DNA of 64,000 bases from Janthinobacterium sp. B9-8. Lineage in GTDB: Bacteria; Pseudomonadota; Gammaproteobacteria; Burkholderiales; Chitinibacteraceae. The notes under the pieces were generated by a model, which worked only from the letters and a program-made list of their open reading frames with translations, made no database searches and had not been told where the DNA came from. Both the position numbers and the translations under genes were made by a program. Below are positions 36,154 through 45,403 of this stretch, in pieces (the stretch's first letter is position 1; each line of letters begins with the position of its first letter). The stretch covers positions 1,240,001-1,304,000 of the forward strand of contig NZ_CP014222.1 of NCBI RefSeq assembly GCF_000969645.2, given 5' to 3'.

Positions 36154-36717
36154 TTATTCTTCGTCTTCTTCTTCAGGGGCAGATACTTCAAGGCCGGGTA
36201 AGGCTGGCTCTGGAATATATTGCTTAATGAGCTTAAATAATTCGCGGAACGCTTTGGCTGGTTTTTGTAGCTCACGCTCTTTTAATGCATTACGAACCAG
36301 CTGGCGCAATTGCTGAATTTCTACCGTTGGATGATCGGTAACGAAATTTTCAACAGTTTTAGGGTCGGTCAGCATGCTTTCACGTAAACGCTCTAAGCGA
36401 TGCAACCAAGCGCTGTGCTTGTCAGAAAGGCCTGCTAATTTAGCCAGTAGCTCGTTAATTGGCTCTGGATCGACATCGCGCATTAGCTTGCCGATAAATT
36501 GCTTTTGTCTGGCCGTCGCACCATTTGCGGTGATTTTTTTCGCTGCAATAATGGCGTCATAAAGCCGTTCTGGTAGCTTGAGCGTGGCCAGTTGCTTTTT
36601 ATCGAGCGGGATCAGTTTTTCGCCAAGTTTTTGCAGGGCGGTCATTTCTGACTTCATTTCTGTTTTGCTGACGTACTCGATATCGTCGTCAGGAAGGTCG
36701 TGTTTTGGTCTTGCCAT
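36154..36717 (-). CDS. darP: Ribosome biogenesis factor DarP (YjgA)
   Basis: A protein of 187 residues from the ATG at 36717 (MARPKHDLPDDD); the frame opens at 36786 but the family starts here. It is the DUF615/YjgA family, which associates with the 50S subunit and helps its late assembly. Traits are SKTEMKSEMTALQKLGEKLI near residue 17 and GATARQKQFIGKLMRDVD near the middle. The divergent placement next to pmbA is conserved in many Beta- and Gammaproteobacteria. Confidence 0.93.
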   Translation of the reverse strand: MARPKHDLPDDDIEYVSKTEMKSEMTALQKLGEKLIPLDKKQLATLKLPERLYDAIIAAKKITANGATARQKQFIGKLMRDVDPEPINELLAKLAGLSDKHSAWLHRLERLRESMLTDPKTVENFVTDHPTVEIQQLRQLVRNALKERELQKPAKAFRELFKLIKQYIPEPALPGLEVSAPEEEDEE

Positions 36718-36916
36718 GATAGGGCTACTTGCTTGCAAAACCGGTATGATACCAAAGACTGCCTCTTTTTCTGCCATAGAGTGCATAGAAAAAAGAACAG
36801 AGGCTAAAGCTTAGTGTGTAAAAGTGGTTTGCTAGCCTACTCAAAATATATATTTCGACGCCCCTCGCGTCGTCGATGTGCTTTATAAACAACGAATCGC
36901 TAAACAGGGAATCAAA

Positions 36917-38248
36917 GTGTCCGAATTTAGTTTTGATCAGCAAGAATTATGTGATTTAGCCGCTATGGTGCTTGAGCAGGCAAAAAATCAGGGCGCAACA
37001 GCCTGCGATGTGGATGTGTCTGAAGGCTACGGGCAAAATGTGTCGGTGCGTTTGGGTGAAGTGGAAACCATCGAATACAACCGCGATAAAGGCGTCGGCG
37101 TCACTGTTTATCTTGGTCAGCAAAAAGGCCATGCCAGCAGTAGCGATTTTTCACCCAATGCGATTAAAGAAACCGTAAAAGCCGCGCTGGCGATTGCCCG
37201 TTTTACTGCTGCCGATTCTTTTGCGGGCTTGCCGGATGCAGATCGATTAGCCACTTCTTTCCCTGATTTTGATTTGTACCATCCCTGGGATTTATCAGTA
37301 GAGGGCGCCATTGCCTTGGCTACTGAATGCGAAGACGCGGCTCGCGGCGTGGATAAGCGCATTACTAACTCGGAAGGGGCGTCGGTTTCGACCGGCGCGA
37401 GTCGCTTTGTGTATGCCAATTCCTTGGGCTTTATGGGGGCGGAGTGCAGCTCGCGCTATAGCCTGTCTGCTGCGGTGATTGCCGAGGATGAATCGGGCAT
37501 GCAGCGCGATTACTGGTATAGCTCGGCCAGATCTCACTTAGATTTAGATTCGGCTGCCGCCGTGGGCCAGCGAGCAGGCGAGCGATCCTTACGCCGTCTT
37601 GGCGCGCGCCGCGTTAAAACCGGTGAGTATCCGGTGTTGTTTGAAGCGCCGGTTGCTTCGGGTTTGATCGGCACCTTTGTGCAGGCCGTTAGCGGTAGCA
37701 GCCTTTACCGCAAATCAAGCTTTTTGCCAGATAGCCTAGGACAAACTATTTTTGCGCCTTGTGTCAGCATTAAAGAAGACCCATTCCTGAAAAAAGGCAT
37801 GAGCAGCGGCGCATTTGATGCCGAAGGCGTAGCCACCGTGGCGCGTGATGTGGTCAGCCAAGGCGTGCTCAATGGTTATTTCTTATCCAGCTATTCCGCA
37901 CGTAAATTAGGCATGAGTACTACCGGCAATGCAGGCGGCTCGCATAATCTGATCGTTGCGCCGACTCATACCTTTGCTCAATTGCTTGCAGAATTGGGTA
38001 CAGGCTTATTTGTTACCGAATTGCTTGGCCACGGCACTAATATGGTCACGGGTGATTATTCCCGTGGTGCTGCAGGCTTTTGGGTAAAAAACGGCGTGAT
38101 TCAATACGCAGTAGAAGAAATCACCATTGCCGGTAATTTGCGTGACATCTTTAAAAATATCGTCGGCATCGGCGACGACAGCCAGCCTTGGTCTAGCCGC
38201 AAGGTCGGTTCGATTTTAGTGAGCAAGATGACGGTTGCTGGCGAGTAA
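36917..38248 (+). CDS. pmbA: Metalloprotease accessory/TldE protein PmbA
   Basis: A 443-residue PmbA/TldE. With TldD it forms a protease complex that processes modified peptides such as microcins and degrades the CcdA antitoxin in E. coli. Traits are VSVRLGEVETIEYNRDKGVG near residue 40 and LLGHGTNMVTGDYSRGAAGF near the C-terminus. I prefer the GTG at 36917, with AGGGA six bases upstream; an ATG at 36878 would add 13 residues that do not resemble the family. It is divergent from darP. Confidence 0.93.
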   Translation: MSEFSFDQQELCDLAAMVLEQAKNQGATACDVDVSEGYGQNVSVRLGEVETIEYNRDKGVGVTVYLGQQKGHASSSDFSPNAIKETVKAALAIARFTAADSFAGLPDADRLATSFPDFDLYHPWDLSVEGAIALATECEDAARGVDKRITNSEGASVSTGASRFVYANSLGFMGAECSSRYSLSAAVIAEDESGMQRDYWYSSARSHLDLDSAAAVGQRAGERSLRRLGARRVKTGEYPVLFEAPVASGLIGTFVQAVSGSSLYRKSSFLPDSLGQTIFAPCVSIKEDPFLKKGMSSGAFDAEGVATVARDVVSQGVLNGYFLSSYSARKLGMSTTGNAGGSHNLIVAPTHTFAQLLAELGTGLFVTELLGHGTNMVTGDYSRGAAGFWVKNGVIQYAVEEITIAGNLRDIFKNIVGIGDDSQPWSSRKVGSILVSKMTVAGE

Positions 38249-38261
38249 TTTGCTGATGTAA

Positions 38262-38307
38262 GGCGGAAGGGGGGCGAAGCTTACACCCCTTCTTCCGCCA
38301 TTTTTTT
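38262..38307 (+). terminator. Terminator after pmbA
   Basis: GGCGGAAG (38262-38269) pairs with CTTCCGCC (38292-38299), with further partial pairing inside, followed by A and seven T. Confidence 0.85.
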
Positions 38308-38358
38308 GCCCGCTGGATAAGTTTCTGCTTTGCAATGGCATGGCTAAGAGAGAATCAA

Positions 38359-38991
38359 ATGAGCGCTATTTACGGAAAGCCTGCATATTGGGACCAAGCC
38401 ACTGCGGCGCTGGCTGCTGCCGATCCTGTGATGGCCGGTTTAATTGCCAGCTATCCCGATATCAGCCTGGAAGGGCGAGGTGAGGTGTTTCATACACTGG
38501 CCCGCGCCATCGTCGGCCAGCAAATCTCTGTAAAAGCTGCCGATTCGGTATGGGCTCGCTTTGCCGCGCATCTACAAAAGATTGAAGCTGCGCGCGTATT
38601 GGAAAGCAGCGTAGAAGAATTACGCACCTGCGGCTTATCGGCCCGTAAAGTGGAATATCTCTACGATTTGGCTAAGCACCAGCAGGCTGGCCTATTGGAT
38701 GTAGCGCTTTGGCATGATTTGGATGACGAGGCTGTGATAGTCAAACTGGTGGATATTCGCGGTATAGGCCGCTGGACCGCCGAGATGTTTTTAATCTTCT
38801 ACCTGCTCCGCCCCAATGTGCTGCCACTGGATGATATCGGCTTACTCAAAGCCATTGCGCTGCTCTACCACGATGGAGAGCGCCTACCACGAGGGGATAT
38901 TAGTGACTTGGCGCATAATTGGCAACCTTGGTGCACTGTCGCCACATGGTATCTATGGCGCAGCTTGGATCCGGTGCCGGTGGAGTATTAG
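38359..38991 (+). CDS. DNA-3-methyladenine glycosylase II-type (AlkA/HhH-GPD)
   Basis: A 210-residue base-excision glycosylase that removes alkylated purines. The helix-hairpin-helix LVDIRGIGRWTAEMFLIF lies near residues 132-149. The catalytic Asp follows in LPLDDIGLLKAI near 155, as in the HhH-GPD superfamily. AIVGQQISVKAA near 48 is also typical. The start is the ATG at 38359 with an AGAGAGA site; the frame opens at 38335. It lacks the N-terminal domain of E. coli AlkA and is the compact form. Confidence 0.88.
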   Translation: MSAIYGKPAYWDQATAALAAADPVMAGLIASYPDISLEGRGEVFHTLARAIVGQQISVKAADSVWARFAAHLQKIEAARVLESSVEELRTCGLSARKVEYLYDLAKHQQAGLLDVALWHDLDDEAVIVKLVDIRGIGRWTAEMFLIFYLLRPNVLPLDDIGLLKAIALLYHDGERLPRGDISDLAHNWQPWCTVATWYLWRSLDPVPVEY

Positions 38992-39003
38992 ATGGATGGC
39001 TAA

Positions 39004-39721
39004 AAAGATCTGTGGACACAGAGGCCGGTGAGAGCACCGAGCTCACAGAGAAAAGAAAAAGAGGAAAGGCGAGTTACCCATGATAGCCATGCAGAGGTCT
39101 GAGTTGATTGTCATAAGAATCTTTATAGGAGATAACTGTGAGCAACGTAGTATCTGTGTTGAAAGATAAGCACGGCCAGCAACCGGTTCCATCTGCATGG
39201 AGGAATACCTTTTCTGAAATCGTGGAGGCATTTAAGGATAAAGACTTTACACTTGCACGAGGGATAGCATGTGTGCGCCCGATTTCAGTAGAGGATGCGG
39301 AGGGAATCGCTGACAATATCCAGAATTATGGCGCTCTATTAATCAGCTTGCCAGAAGAAGCATGGCAGACATCTGTATGCCAATGGCAAGAGGGTCATTG
39401 GAGCGTTATGGTTGATCTGTTTACGGAGAGTGAGGGCGCTAGTGACTTGGTTCTGCATGTTCGAGTTTATGAGAATGGCTCGGCTTTTGTTTTTGAGGTT
39501 CACTTAGTGTATGTACCATGACTGGCATTGAGCTTGTAACTTTTGGCAATCAATTGGAACCCTTGATGTGAGATTTACTCGAGGAAAGGCATTTACACCA
39601 TCTTAGTTAAATGCTCATTGCAGACCTGTATACAGAAAGATTTACAGGTTTTCGTTTTTTTCTCAAGGGTTTTTCGGTGCTCTGCTTTTAACCTCCGTGT
39701 TCTCTGTGTCTACAGATCTTT
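39004..39721. repeat. Pair of 20-bp inverted repeats flanking a small unknown gene
   Basis: The left copy (39004-39023) AAAGATCTGTGGACACAGAG matches the reverse complement of the right copy (39702-39721) with one mismatch. Between them lie only the 127-codon gene and non-coding DNA. Further partial similarity extends inward (a CCGGTG/CACCG region and AAAAG). The whole unit of about 720 bp could be an inserted cassette or MITE-like element. The spacer 39522-39741 otherwise shows nothing I recognise. Confidence 0.6.
39138..39521 (+). CDS. Small protein of unknown function
   Basis: A 127-residue acidic soluble protein with no signal peptide or membrane segment. The ATG/GTG region at 39138 has AGGAGA upstream (39127-39132). 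The pattern of an alpha-helical N-terminal half followed by strands (ALLISLPEEAW, WSVMVDLFTE, SDLVLHVRVYENG) resembles small immunity or DUF7668-like proteins from memory only. It lies alone between alkA-like and parA genes, inside the pair of inverted repeats. Confidence 0.55.
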   Translation: MSNVVSVLKDKHGQQPVPSAWRNTFSEIVEAFKDKDFTLARGIACVRPISVEDAEGIADNIQNYGALLISLPEEAWQTSVCQWQEGHWSVMVDLFTESEGASDLVLHVRVYENGSAFVFEVHLVYVP

Positions 39722-39741
39722 CTATCTTTATCTAAAAAACC

Positions 39742-40527
39742 TCACTCAAACGGCAAATCAAGCGATAGCGAGATGAGGTTTGATTCGATCAGCTCATCCA
39801 ATAAGAAAGTGAAATCAGCCGCTGCGCCAGAAGTAGGGGCGAAGTCGAAGATGTTTGCGCCGCTGCCCACCGCTGCCGAGAGCGCTTCTTGTTCTCTGAT
39901 CCGTGTTTTAAGCACTTCGCCCGGGAAATGCTTGGTGAGCTGGCCCGCTACCGTTTCGGCGGTGATTTGCCCCGGTGTGTAGCGGTTAATTAAAAAGCGT
40001 CTTGGTTTTCTGGCTTGAAACTTCTCGAGCCCTTTTAGTGTTTGCGCCAGTTGTAATGCGCCGTTCAGCGCAAGGTATTCAGCGGCAACGGGGGCTAAGA
40101 TGATGTCGGCGGCAAACATGGCCGAAAATGACAACACGCCCAATGTGGGAGTGCAGTCGATAATAATCGGCAGGCCAAAGCCAGAGAGCATTTCTGCTGT
40201 GAGTGCCAGCTTCAGCCGCCATACATGATCTTTGTGGCGTGTAAGCTGCGCGTCTACTTTTCCAAGCTCTAAATGCGAAGGCACAAAATTGATGCCGTCA
40301 TCTCTGCTAATAATAAGGTCAGATAAAGAACTGGCGCCCTGAAAGAAGCGATAAATACTTTGGCTGCTTTTGGGTTTAATGCCGTAGAGCGAGGTGAGAT
40401 GGGCTTGCGGGTCTAAATCAATAAGCAGCGGCTCTACGCCATTTTTGGCGATGGCGGCGGCTAGGTTGGCGCTGACTGTGGTTTTGCCTACGCCACCTTT
40501 TTGATTAAAAACGACAATAACCGTCAT
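39742..40527 (-). CDS. Orphan ParA/Soj-family ATPase
   Basis: A protein of about 261 residues with the deviant Walker A motif NQKGGVGKTT at the start, the LLIDLDPQAHLTSLYG segment and IIIDCTPTLGVLS. It is related to chromosomal ParA/MinD proteins that position cargo using ATP. No parB gene or obvious parS site adjoins it, so it is not the main partition ATPase. Such orphan ParAs may place chemoreceptor arrays, secretion machines or other complexes. The ATG at 40527 with GGTGAG upstream is preferred to the GTG at 40536. Confidence 0.88.
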   Translation of the reverse strand: MTVIVVFNQKGGVGKTTVSANLAAAIAKNGVEPLLIDLDPQAHLTSLYGIKPKSSQSIYRFFQGASSLSDLIISRDDGINFVPSHLELGKVDAQLTRHKDHVWRLKLALTAEMLSGFGLPIIIDCTPTLGVLSFSAMFAADIILAPVAAEYLALNGALQLAQTLKGLEKFQARKPRRFLINRYTPGQITAETVAGQLTKHFPGEVLKTRIREQEALSAAVGSGANIFDFAPTSGAAADFTFLLDELIESNLISLSLDLPFE

Positions 40528-40964
40528 AAATCTCACCGGGCTGATTGATTGAAGGACTGATTAGTCGACTAGGCGACTGTTGCGCTAAATGGTGCTATGC
40601 GATTCTAACTCGAATCTTTGTTTTAAAGCAGGGTGACAGGGTTACTTAAGTTTTTGCTAAGCTTTCTTCGTGCCGGAGTGCGCTGCTAAGGTACGGCTGT
40701 TTTTACACGAAGGGCTGCTAAACTCATCAGACGGCCATAGGTTTCTCTTCATTTAAGCAAATTTAGGTGCGTTGCAGCATTTTTTTATGACATGGAACAA
40801 AGTTCGTGCTTGAGGTGTGAAAGTTGCCGACCTAAAAGCGACGCTTTGTTCTACATTGACGGCCTTTGCGGGCATTACAGTCTGTTGCCATGCGCCGCCA
40901 GTCTTTTTTCTTATTGGATTTGTTTTTTTTAGTAGCAAAGTTTGTTACGTGCTGAGGATGATCT
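40528..40964. other. Intergenic region between parA and pta
   Basis: About 430 bp without a convincing gene. It has a 10-bp palindrome TAGTCGACTA at 40562-40571 close to the parA start, which could be an operator, and AT-rich DNA before pta that presumably holds its promoter. A 95-codon open frame across the pta start shows no coding features. Confidence 0.4.
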
Positions 40965-43010
40965 ATGCAAACCTTTTTTGTGGCTCCAACCCGACAAAAT
41001 GTCGGCCTTACTTCGGTTTCTTTGGGTGTGGTTCGTGCCCTGCAACATCAAGGCTTAAAAGTAGGCTTTGTAAAGCCGGTATCCCAAGAGCCGCAGGGTA
41101 TTGAGCGCTCCACGCATTTTGCCGCACAAATTTGCCAGATTGAATGCCCACAATCCTTATCGATTGCGCAAGTGATTGCCCGCGTGTCTGCCGGGCAGAA
41201 TGATGAACTGCTGGAAGATATTGTCAGCCTTTGCATGGGCGCTGCTCACGATGTAGATGTGTTGGTTGTGGAGGGGATGCACCTTGATCCAAGCAATTCT
41301 TTTACAGCAAGGCTAAATAATGAAGTAGCGCGTAGCTTACAGGCAGAAGTCATTCTGGTGGCCAATGCTCGTGCCACAGGTGCCATTGCAGAGTCCCGTC
41401 TTGCCGCAAGCCAGCTTAAAAATGAAGGCTGCAAAGTGGCAGGGGTGATTTTTAATAAAGCACCAGCGCAATTTGATGCGGCATCTGTGCAGTATGAGCT
41501 GGATGGTATCCCGCTCTGGGGCGTGATTAAATTTGATCCCGCTTTGCTCGCCCCACGCACCCTAGATATTGCTCGCCATCTAAATGCTGAAATCCTGATC
41601 GAAGGCGATATCGCTAATCGCCGTGTATTAGAGACTGTGATTGCTGCGCGCTCTGTGCCTGAAGTGATTGAGCGTCTAAAAGCGGGAGCCTTGGTGATTA
41701 GCGCAGGGGATAGGGACGATGTGATGCTGGCAACGGCCTTGGCCGCGAGTACGGGCGTGCAATTGGCCGGCTTGCTGCTTACGCATTCGAGTAAGCCTGA
41801 TGATCGTATTTTAGAGCTGGCCCGTCAGGCATTAACCAGTGGTATTCCGGTACTGCGTACCGATAGTGATAGTTTTAATACGGCGATTCGTATTACCCAG
41901 CTACCGCCTGCTGTGGCCGAGGACGATAGCGAGCGCATGAATCTGGTGCTAGATGCGGTCGCTGAACAAATTGATATGAGTATGCTAATGAATGCGGTGC
42001 ACGTGCCGCCATCGACTCGCATGTCACCACCGGCTTTCCGCTATCAGCTGATTCAAAAAGCGCGCTCTGTACGTAAAACCGTAGTCTTGCCCGAGGGTGA
42101 AGAGCCGCGCACTATTCGTGCTGCCATTATTTGTGAAGAAAAAGGCATTGCCCACTGCGTATTGCTCGGTAAGCGCGCCACCATCGAAGCCATTGCTGCG
42201 GCACAAGGTGTAGTGCTGCCTGCTAGCTTGGAAATTCTTGATCCCGATGTGGTGCGCCATGAGTATGTGGCGCCGATGGTTGAGTTGCGTAAGAGCAAAG
42301 GCTTGACCGCAGGGCAGGCTTTGCAGCAGCTTGAAGATACCGTGGTGCTGGGCACAATGATGTTGGCCGTAAATAAGGTTGATGGCTTGGTGTCTGGTGC
42401 CATTCACACTACCGCCAGCACCGTGCGCCCAGCCTTGCAGCTAATTAAAACAGCGCCGGGCTCGTCGATTGTATCGTCGGTATTCTTTATGCTGATGCCA
42501 GAGCAAGTCTTGGTTTACGGCGATTGCGCGATCAACCCTAATCCAAATGCCACACAACTGGCAGAAATCGCCAAGCAAAGCGCCGATAGCGCCCGTGCTT
42601 TTGGTGTAGATCCTAAAGTGGCGATGATCAGCTACAGTACCGGTATCTCAGGCGCTGGGGCGGATGTTGATAAGGTGCGTGAAGCCACTGCACTGGCGCA
42701 TAGCCTTTATCCTGATCTGGTCTTGGATGGCCCATTGCAGTATGACGCGGCATCGGTATCCGAAGTGGCCGCTCAAAAAGCGCCAAGCAGTGCGGTGGCA
42801 GGTAAAGCGACAGTCTTTGTGTTCCCAGACCTGAATACCGGCAATACCACTTACAAGGCCGTACAGCGTAGCGCCCATGTGGTGAGCGTTGGCCCGATGT
42901 TGCAGGGCTTGCGTAAACCGGTAAATGATCTGTCGCGCGGCGCTTTGGTCGACGATATTGTCTTTACCATTGCCTTGACCGCTATTCAGGCTCAGGATTT
43001 GGCTGCGTAA
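40965..43010 (+). CDS. pta: Phosphate acetyltransferase (long form)
   Basis: A 681-residue Pta, which interconverts acetyl-CoA and acetyl phosphate. It has the three-part layout of the long form: an N-terminal BioD-like domain (residues 1-190; MQTFFVAPTRQNVGLTSVSL), a central DRTGG domain (about 210-320) and the C-terminal catalytic domain (about 350-670; VVLPEGEEPRTIRAA, VSGAIHTTASTVRPALQ, DGPLQYDAA). No ackA gene is adjacent. A good GAGGATG site precedes the ATG and a strong terminator follows. Confidence 0.95.
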   Translation: MQTFFVAPTRQNVGLTSVSLGVVRALQHQGLKVGFVKPVSQEPQGIERSTHFAAQICQIECPQSLSIAQVIARVSAGQNDELLEDIVSLCMGAAHDVDVLVVEGMHLDPSNSFTARLNNEVARSLQAEVILVANARATGAIAESRLAASQLKNEGCKVAGVIFNKAPAQFDAASVQYELDGIPLWGVIKFDPALLAPRTLDIARHLNAEILIEGDIANRRVLETVIAARSVPEVIERLKAGALVISAGDRDDVMLATALAASTGVQLAGLLLTHSSKPDDRILELARQALTSGIPVLRTDSDSFNTAIRITQLPPAVAEDDSERMNLVLDAVAEQIDMSMLMNAVHVPPSTRMSPPAFRYQLIQKARSVRKTVVLPEGEEPRTIRAAIICEEKGIAHCVLLGKRATIEAIAAAQGVVLPASLEILDPDVVRHEYVAPMVELRKSKGLTAGQALQQLEDTVVLGTMMLAVNKVDGLVSGAIHTTASTVRPALQLIKTAPGSSIVSSVFFMLMPEQVLVYGDCAINPNPNATQLAEIAKQSADSARAFGVDPKVAMISYSTGISGAGADVDKVREATALAHSLYPDLVLDGPLQYDAASVSEVAAQKAPSSAVAGKATVFVFPDLNTGNTTYKAVQRSAHVVSVGPMLQGLRKPVNDLSRGALVDDIVFTIALTAIQAQDLAA

Positions 43011-43029
43011 TTGTGCTTTTCCAAAAAAG

Positions 43030-43053
43030 CCGAGCTTTTGCTCGGTTTTTTTT
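43030..43053 (+). terminator. Terminator after pta
   Basis: CCGAGC and GCTCGG with a TTTT loop, followed by eight T. Confidence 0.92.
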
Positions 43054-43067
43054 GGTCTAAATAGGGC

Positions 43068-43257
43068 GGCCTGCTTCAATCCTATCAACTTAAGGTAAAA
43101 AATAGGGCAAGGTTTCGCTTCGGGTGTGCAAGTCGTTTTTCTTGCGCACCACTCTCGGTGCGCAACGACTACGTTGTTGTACATCCTACGAAATCCCGAT
43201 TCATCTTAAGACAAAAGCTGAAGTTGATAGGATTGGACCTTGCTTGGGCTGCAGGCC
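43068..43257. repeat. Nested inverted-repeat element upstream of amn
   Basis: The outer arms CAATCCTATCAACTT (43077-43091) and its exact reverse complement (43221-43235) enclose a strong hairpin. That hairpin is TTGCGCACC (43142-43150) with GGTGCGCAA (43157-43165), prolonged by AGTCG/CGACT (43131-43135, 43166-43170) beyond a one-sided bulge. GGCCTGC (43068-43074) and GCAGGCC (43251-43257) lie outside. It could be a MITE-like insertion or a structured RNA. The gap 43054-43415 has no gene; 43258-43415 shows nothing I recognise beyond the amn ribosome binding site. Confidence 0.7.
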
Positions 43258-43415
43258 TATTTTTTGGATTCAATTGAACTGCTTGCATAGGATTAAGTCA
43301 GAGCCTTGAATTTCAATAAAAGAAGATAAATGTAATCTACTTAAAAGTAGAATAGGCCGACTAGAAAGATTTGTTCGTCTGGTACTTTCAATGAAAAAAA
43401 GCTGGAGACGCCCCA

Positions 43416-44921
43416 ATGAGCCGTCGACGTATGCCTTATCTACCTGAATTTATTGCCCCGACCCGCCATACAGATCCACGCGATGCCCTTGCGCAGGTGC
43501 GCTTGATTTATGAAAGCAGTGTGGCGCATTTGCGCGATGCCATGCAGCGTTTTGTGGCGGGGGAAGCCTTGCCCGGCCATGTTCGAGCCTATTATCCATT
43601 TGTAAGAATTCAAACCGATACCGTTGCAAGGCTCACTAATGAAAGTGCGCATCTAAGCTATGGCTTTGTGGCGGGGCCGGGGAGTTTTGAAACCAGCTTA
43701 ACCCGCCCTGATCTTTACGATAGATATTATCTTGAGCAATTTACTCTGCTCTTACAAAGCCATCAGAACGAGCTGGAAGTTGGCGTAAGTACCCAGCCCA
43801 TGCCAGTGCATTTTTCTTTTGCCGAGCACGATCATATTGAAGGCACACTCACCGCCGAGCGCCGCCAGCTGATGCGCGATATGTTTGATTTGCCTGATTT
43901 GTCGGCGATGGATGATGGCATTGCCAACGGCACTTACGAGCCTAAGCCGGGCGAGCCGGAGCCGCTGTCTTTGTTTACTGCAGCGCGGGTTGATTACTCC
44001 CTGCACCGCTTGCGTCATTACACGGGCACCGTGCCCGAGCATTTTCAGAATTTTGTGCTGTTCACCAATTACCAGTTCTATATCGATGAGTTTGTGCGCC
44101 TTGGCCATGAATGCATGCAAGACGCGAATAGCGAATATGTTGCCTTTGTAGAGCCGGGTAATGTGATTACTCGCCGTGTGGGGCTGAGTGCCGAGGTGAT
44201 TGATGCGCTGGGTGCGGCACCACCGCGCCTGCCGCAAATGCCTGCTTATCATTTGATTCGCCGCGACAATACCGGCATTAGCATGGTGAATATCGGCGTT
44301 GGTCCCGCTAATGCCAAGACCATCACCGACCATATCGCCGTCTTGCGTCCTCATGCGTGGATCATGCTCGGCCATTGCGCTGGCCTACGTAATTCGCAGC
44401 AAATGGGTGATTACGTACTGGCGCACGGCTATGTGCGTGAAGATCATGTGCTCGACGAAGATTTGCCACTCTGGGTGCCGGTGCCCGCTCTGGCAGAAAT
44501 TCAGCTCGCATTAGAAGCCGCCGTATCGCAAATCACCGAAATGAAAGGGGCTGAGCTCAAACGCATTATGCGCACCGGCACCGTGGCGAGTACCGATAAC
44601 CGCAATTGGGAATTGCTTCCTGACAATCGTCCACAAAGACGCTTTAGCCAAAGCCGTGCCATTGCGCTAGATATGGAAAGCGCCACCATTGCCGCCAACG
44701 GTTTCAGATTCCGCGTGCCTTACGGTACTTTGCTTTGCGTCAGCGACAAACCGCTGCATGGTGAAATCAAACTCCCCGGCATGGCGAATCACTTCTACCG
44801 CGAGCGGGTCGATCAGCATTTACGAATTGGCATTAGAGCGATGGAATTGCTGCGCGATCAAGGCGAAGGCCAGCTGCATAGCCGTAAGCTAAGAAGTTTT
44901 GCTGAGGTGGCGTTTCAGTAA
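43416..44921 (+). CDS. amn: AMP nucleosidase
   Basis: A 501-residue AMP nucleosidase, which hydrolyses AMP to adenine and ribose 5-phosphate and so adjusts the adenylate pool. An N-terminal domain (about 1-190) precedes the nucleoside-phosphorylase-like catalytic domain. That domain has NIGVGPANAKTITDHIAVLR near 293, LGHCAGLRNSQQMGDYVLA near 318 and ALDMESATIAANGFRFRVPY near 411. Length is close to the E. coli enzyme (484). GGAG lies nine bases before the ATG. Confidence 0.94.
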   Translation: MSRRRMPYLPEFIAPTRHTDPRDALAQVRLIYESSVAHLRDAMQRFVAGEALPGHVRAYYPFVRIQTDTVARLTNESAHLSYGFVAGPGSFETSLTRPDLYDRYYLEQFTLLLQSHQNELEVGVSTQPMPVHFSFAEHDHIEGTLTAERRQLMRDMFDLPDLSAMDDGIANGTYEPKPGEPEPLSLFTAARVDYSLHRLRHYTGTVPEHFQNFVLFTNYQFYIDEFVRLGHECMQDANSEYVAFVEPGNVITRRVGLSAEVIDALGAAPPRLPQMPAYHLIRRDNTGISMVNIGVGPANAKTITDHIAVLRPHAWIMLGHCAGLRNSQQMGDYVLAHGYVREDHVLDEDLPLWVPVPALAEIQLALEAAVSQITEMKGAELKRIMRTGTVASTDNRNWELLPDNRPQRRFSQSRAIALDMESATIAANGFRFRVPYGTLLCVSDKPLHGEIKLPGMANHFYRERVDQHLRIGIRAMELLRDQGEGQLHSRKLRSFAEVAFQ

Positions 44922-44995
44922 AGCGAATGTAGGGTGGTGCCTGTGGGGTTTGTGTTGGGTGTGTGAGCTTGAAGCGAAGCATAGTGCGCCGCTGA

Positions 44996-45048
44996 TGGGC
45001 AATAAAAAACCGGTGCCGGATTATCCCGCACCGGTTTTTTATTGCCCA
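44996..45048. terminator. Large bidirectional terminator after amn
   Basis: Arms 44996-45016 and 45028-45048 are exact reverse complements over 21 bases (GGGCAATAAAAAACCGGTGC with its complement); the loop is 11 bases. A related hairpin recurs at 48611-48645 on the other side of the following gene cluster. Confidence 0.9.
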
Positions 45049-45140
45049 CACCCTAGATGCCAACGGGCATATCTGGCAGCAAAGTCGGGATGGCAAAGTA
45101 CAGCGCTATTTCTATGTACTTGATGATCAGGGGCTGTCGA

Positions 45141-45240
45141 TCTGGCTTCGGCTTTTGCCCACGACTTTCACGTGGAACTCCTCAAAGATTGCGAGAAAAT
45201 TCTACTTAAAAATGAGCTGGTTTTGTGGGGGATTACCTAA
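45141..45240 (+). pseudogene. Possible 3' remnant of a lost gene
   Basis: From about 45141 one frame reads DLASAFAHDFHVELLKDCEK and then ILLKNELVLWGIT-stop (TAA at 45238-45240). This is a plausible amphipathic protein C-terminus, but it has no start and no upstream body. The rest of 45049-45403 shows no gene; 45241-45403 must carry the promoter of the radical SAM cassette. Confidence 0.3.
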
Positions 45241-45403
45241 CAATAGTCGTCCCCGGTAGGTCCCCCTTATCTGGAAGCAAAATTTTATGAAAAATCATGA
45301 TGTTTGGCATACTATTAATGACAGCTAGGTGTTAGCGTCCTGAAATTTAGGTCGTGTAGCCACTACGATCAATCACACATCGCCAAATGGAGTGACATGA
45401 GTC

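Noticed and set aside
39742..40527. Chromosome partition ParA with ParB partner
   Set aside because: No parB, gidB or gidA context and no obvious parS cluster; treated as an orphan ParA-like ATPase.
43077..43235. Retron-like non-coding RNA (complementary ends enclosing a long hairpin)
   Set aside because: The 15-bp complementary arms recall retron a1/a2 repeats, but no reverse transcriptase gene lies nearby; the next gene is amn.
43752..44375. 207-codon open frame on the minus strand inside amn
   Set aside because: It is antisense to a well-conserved gene, has no ribosome binding site and no recognisable domain; it is a by-product of codon bias.
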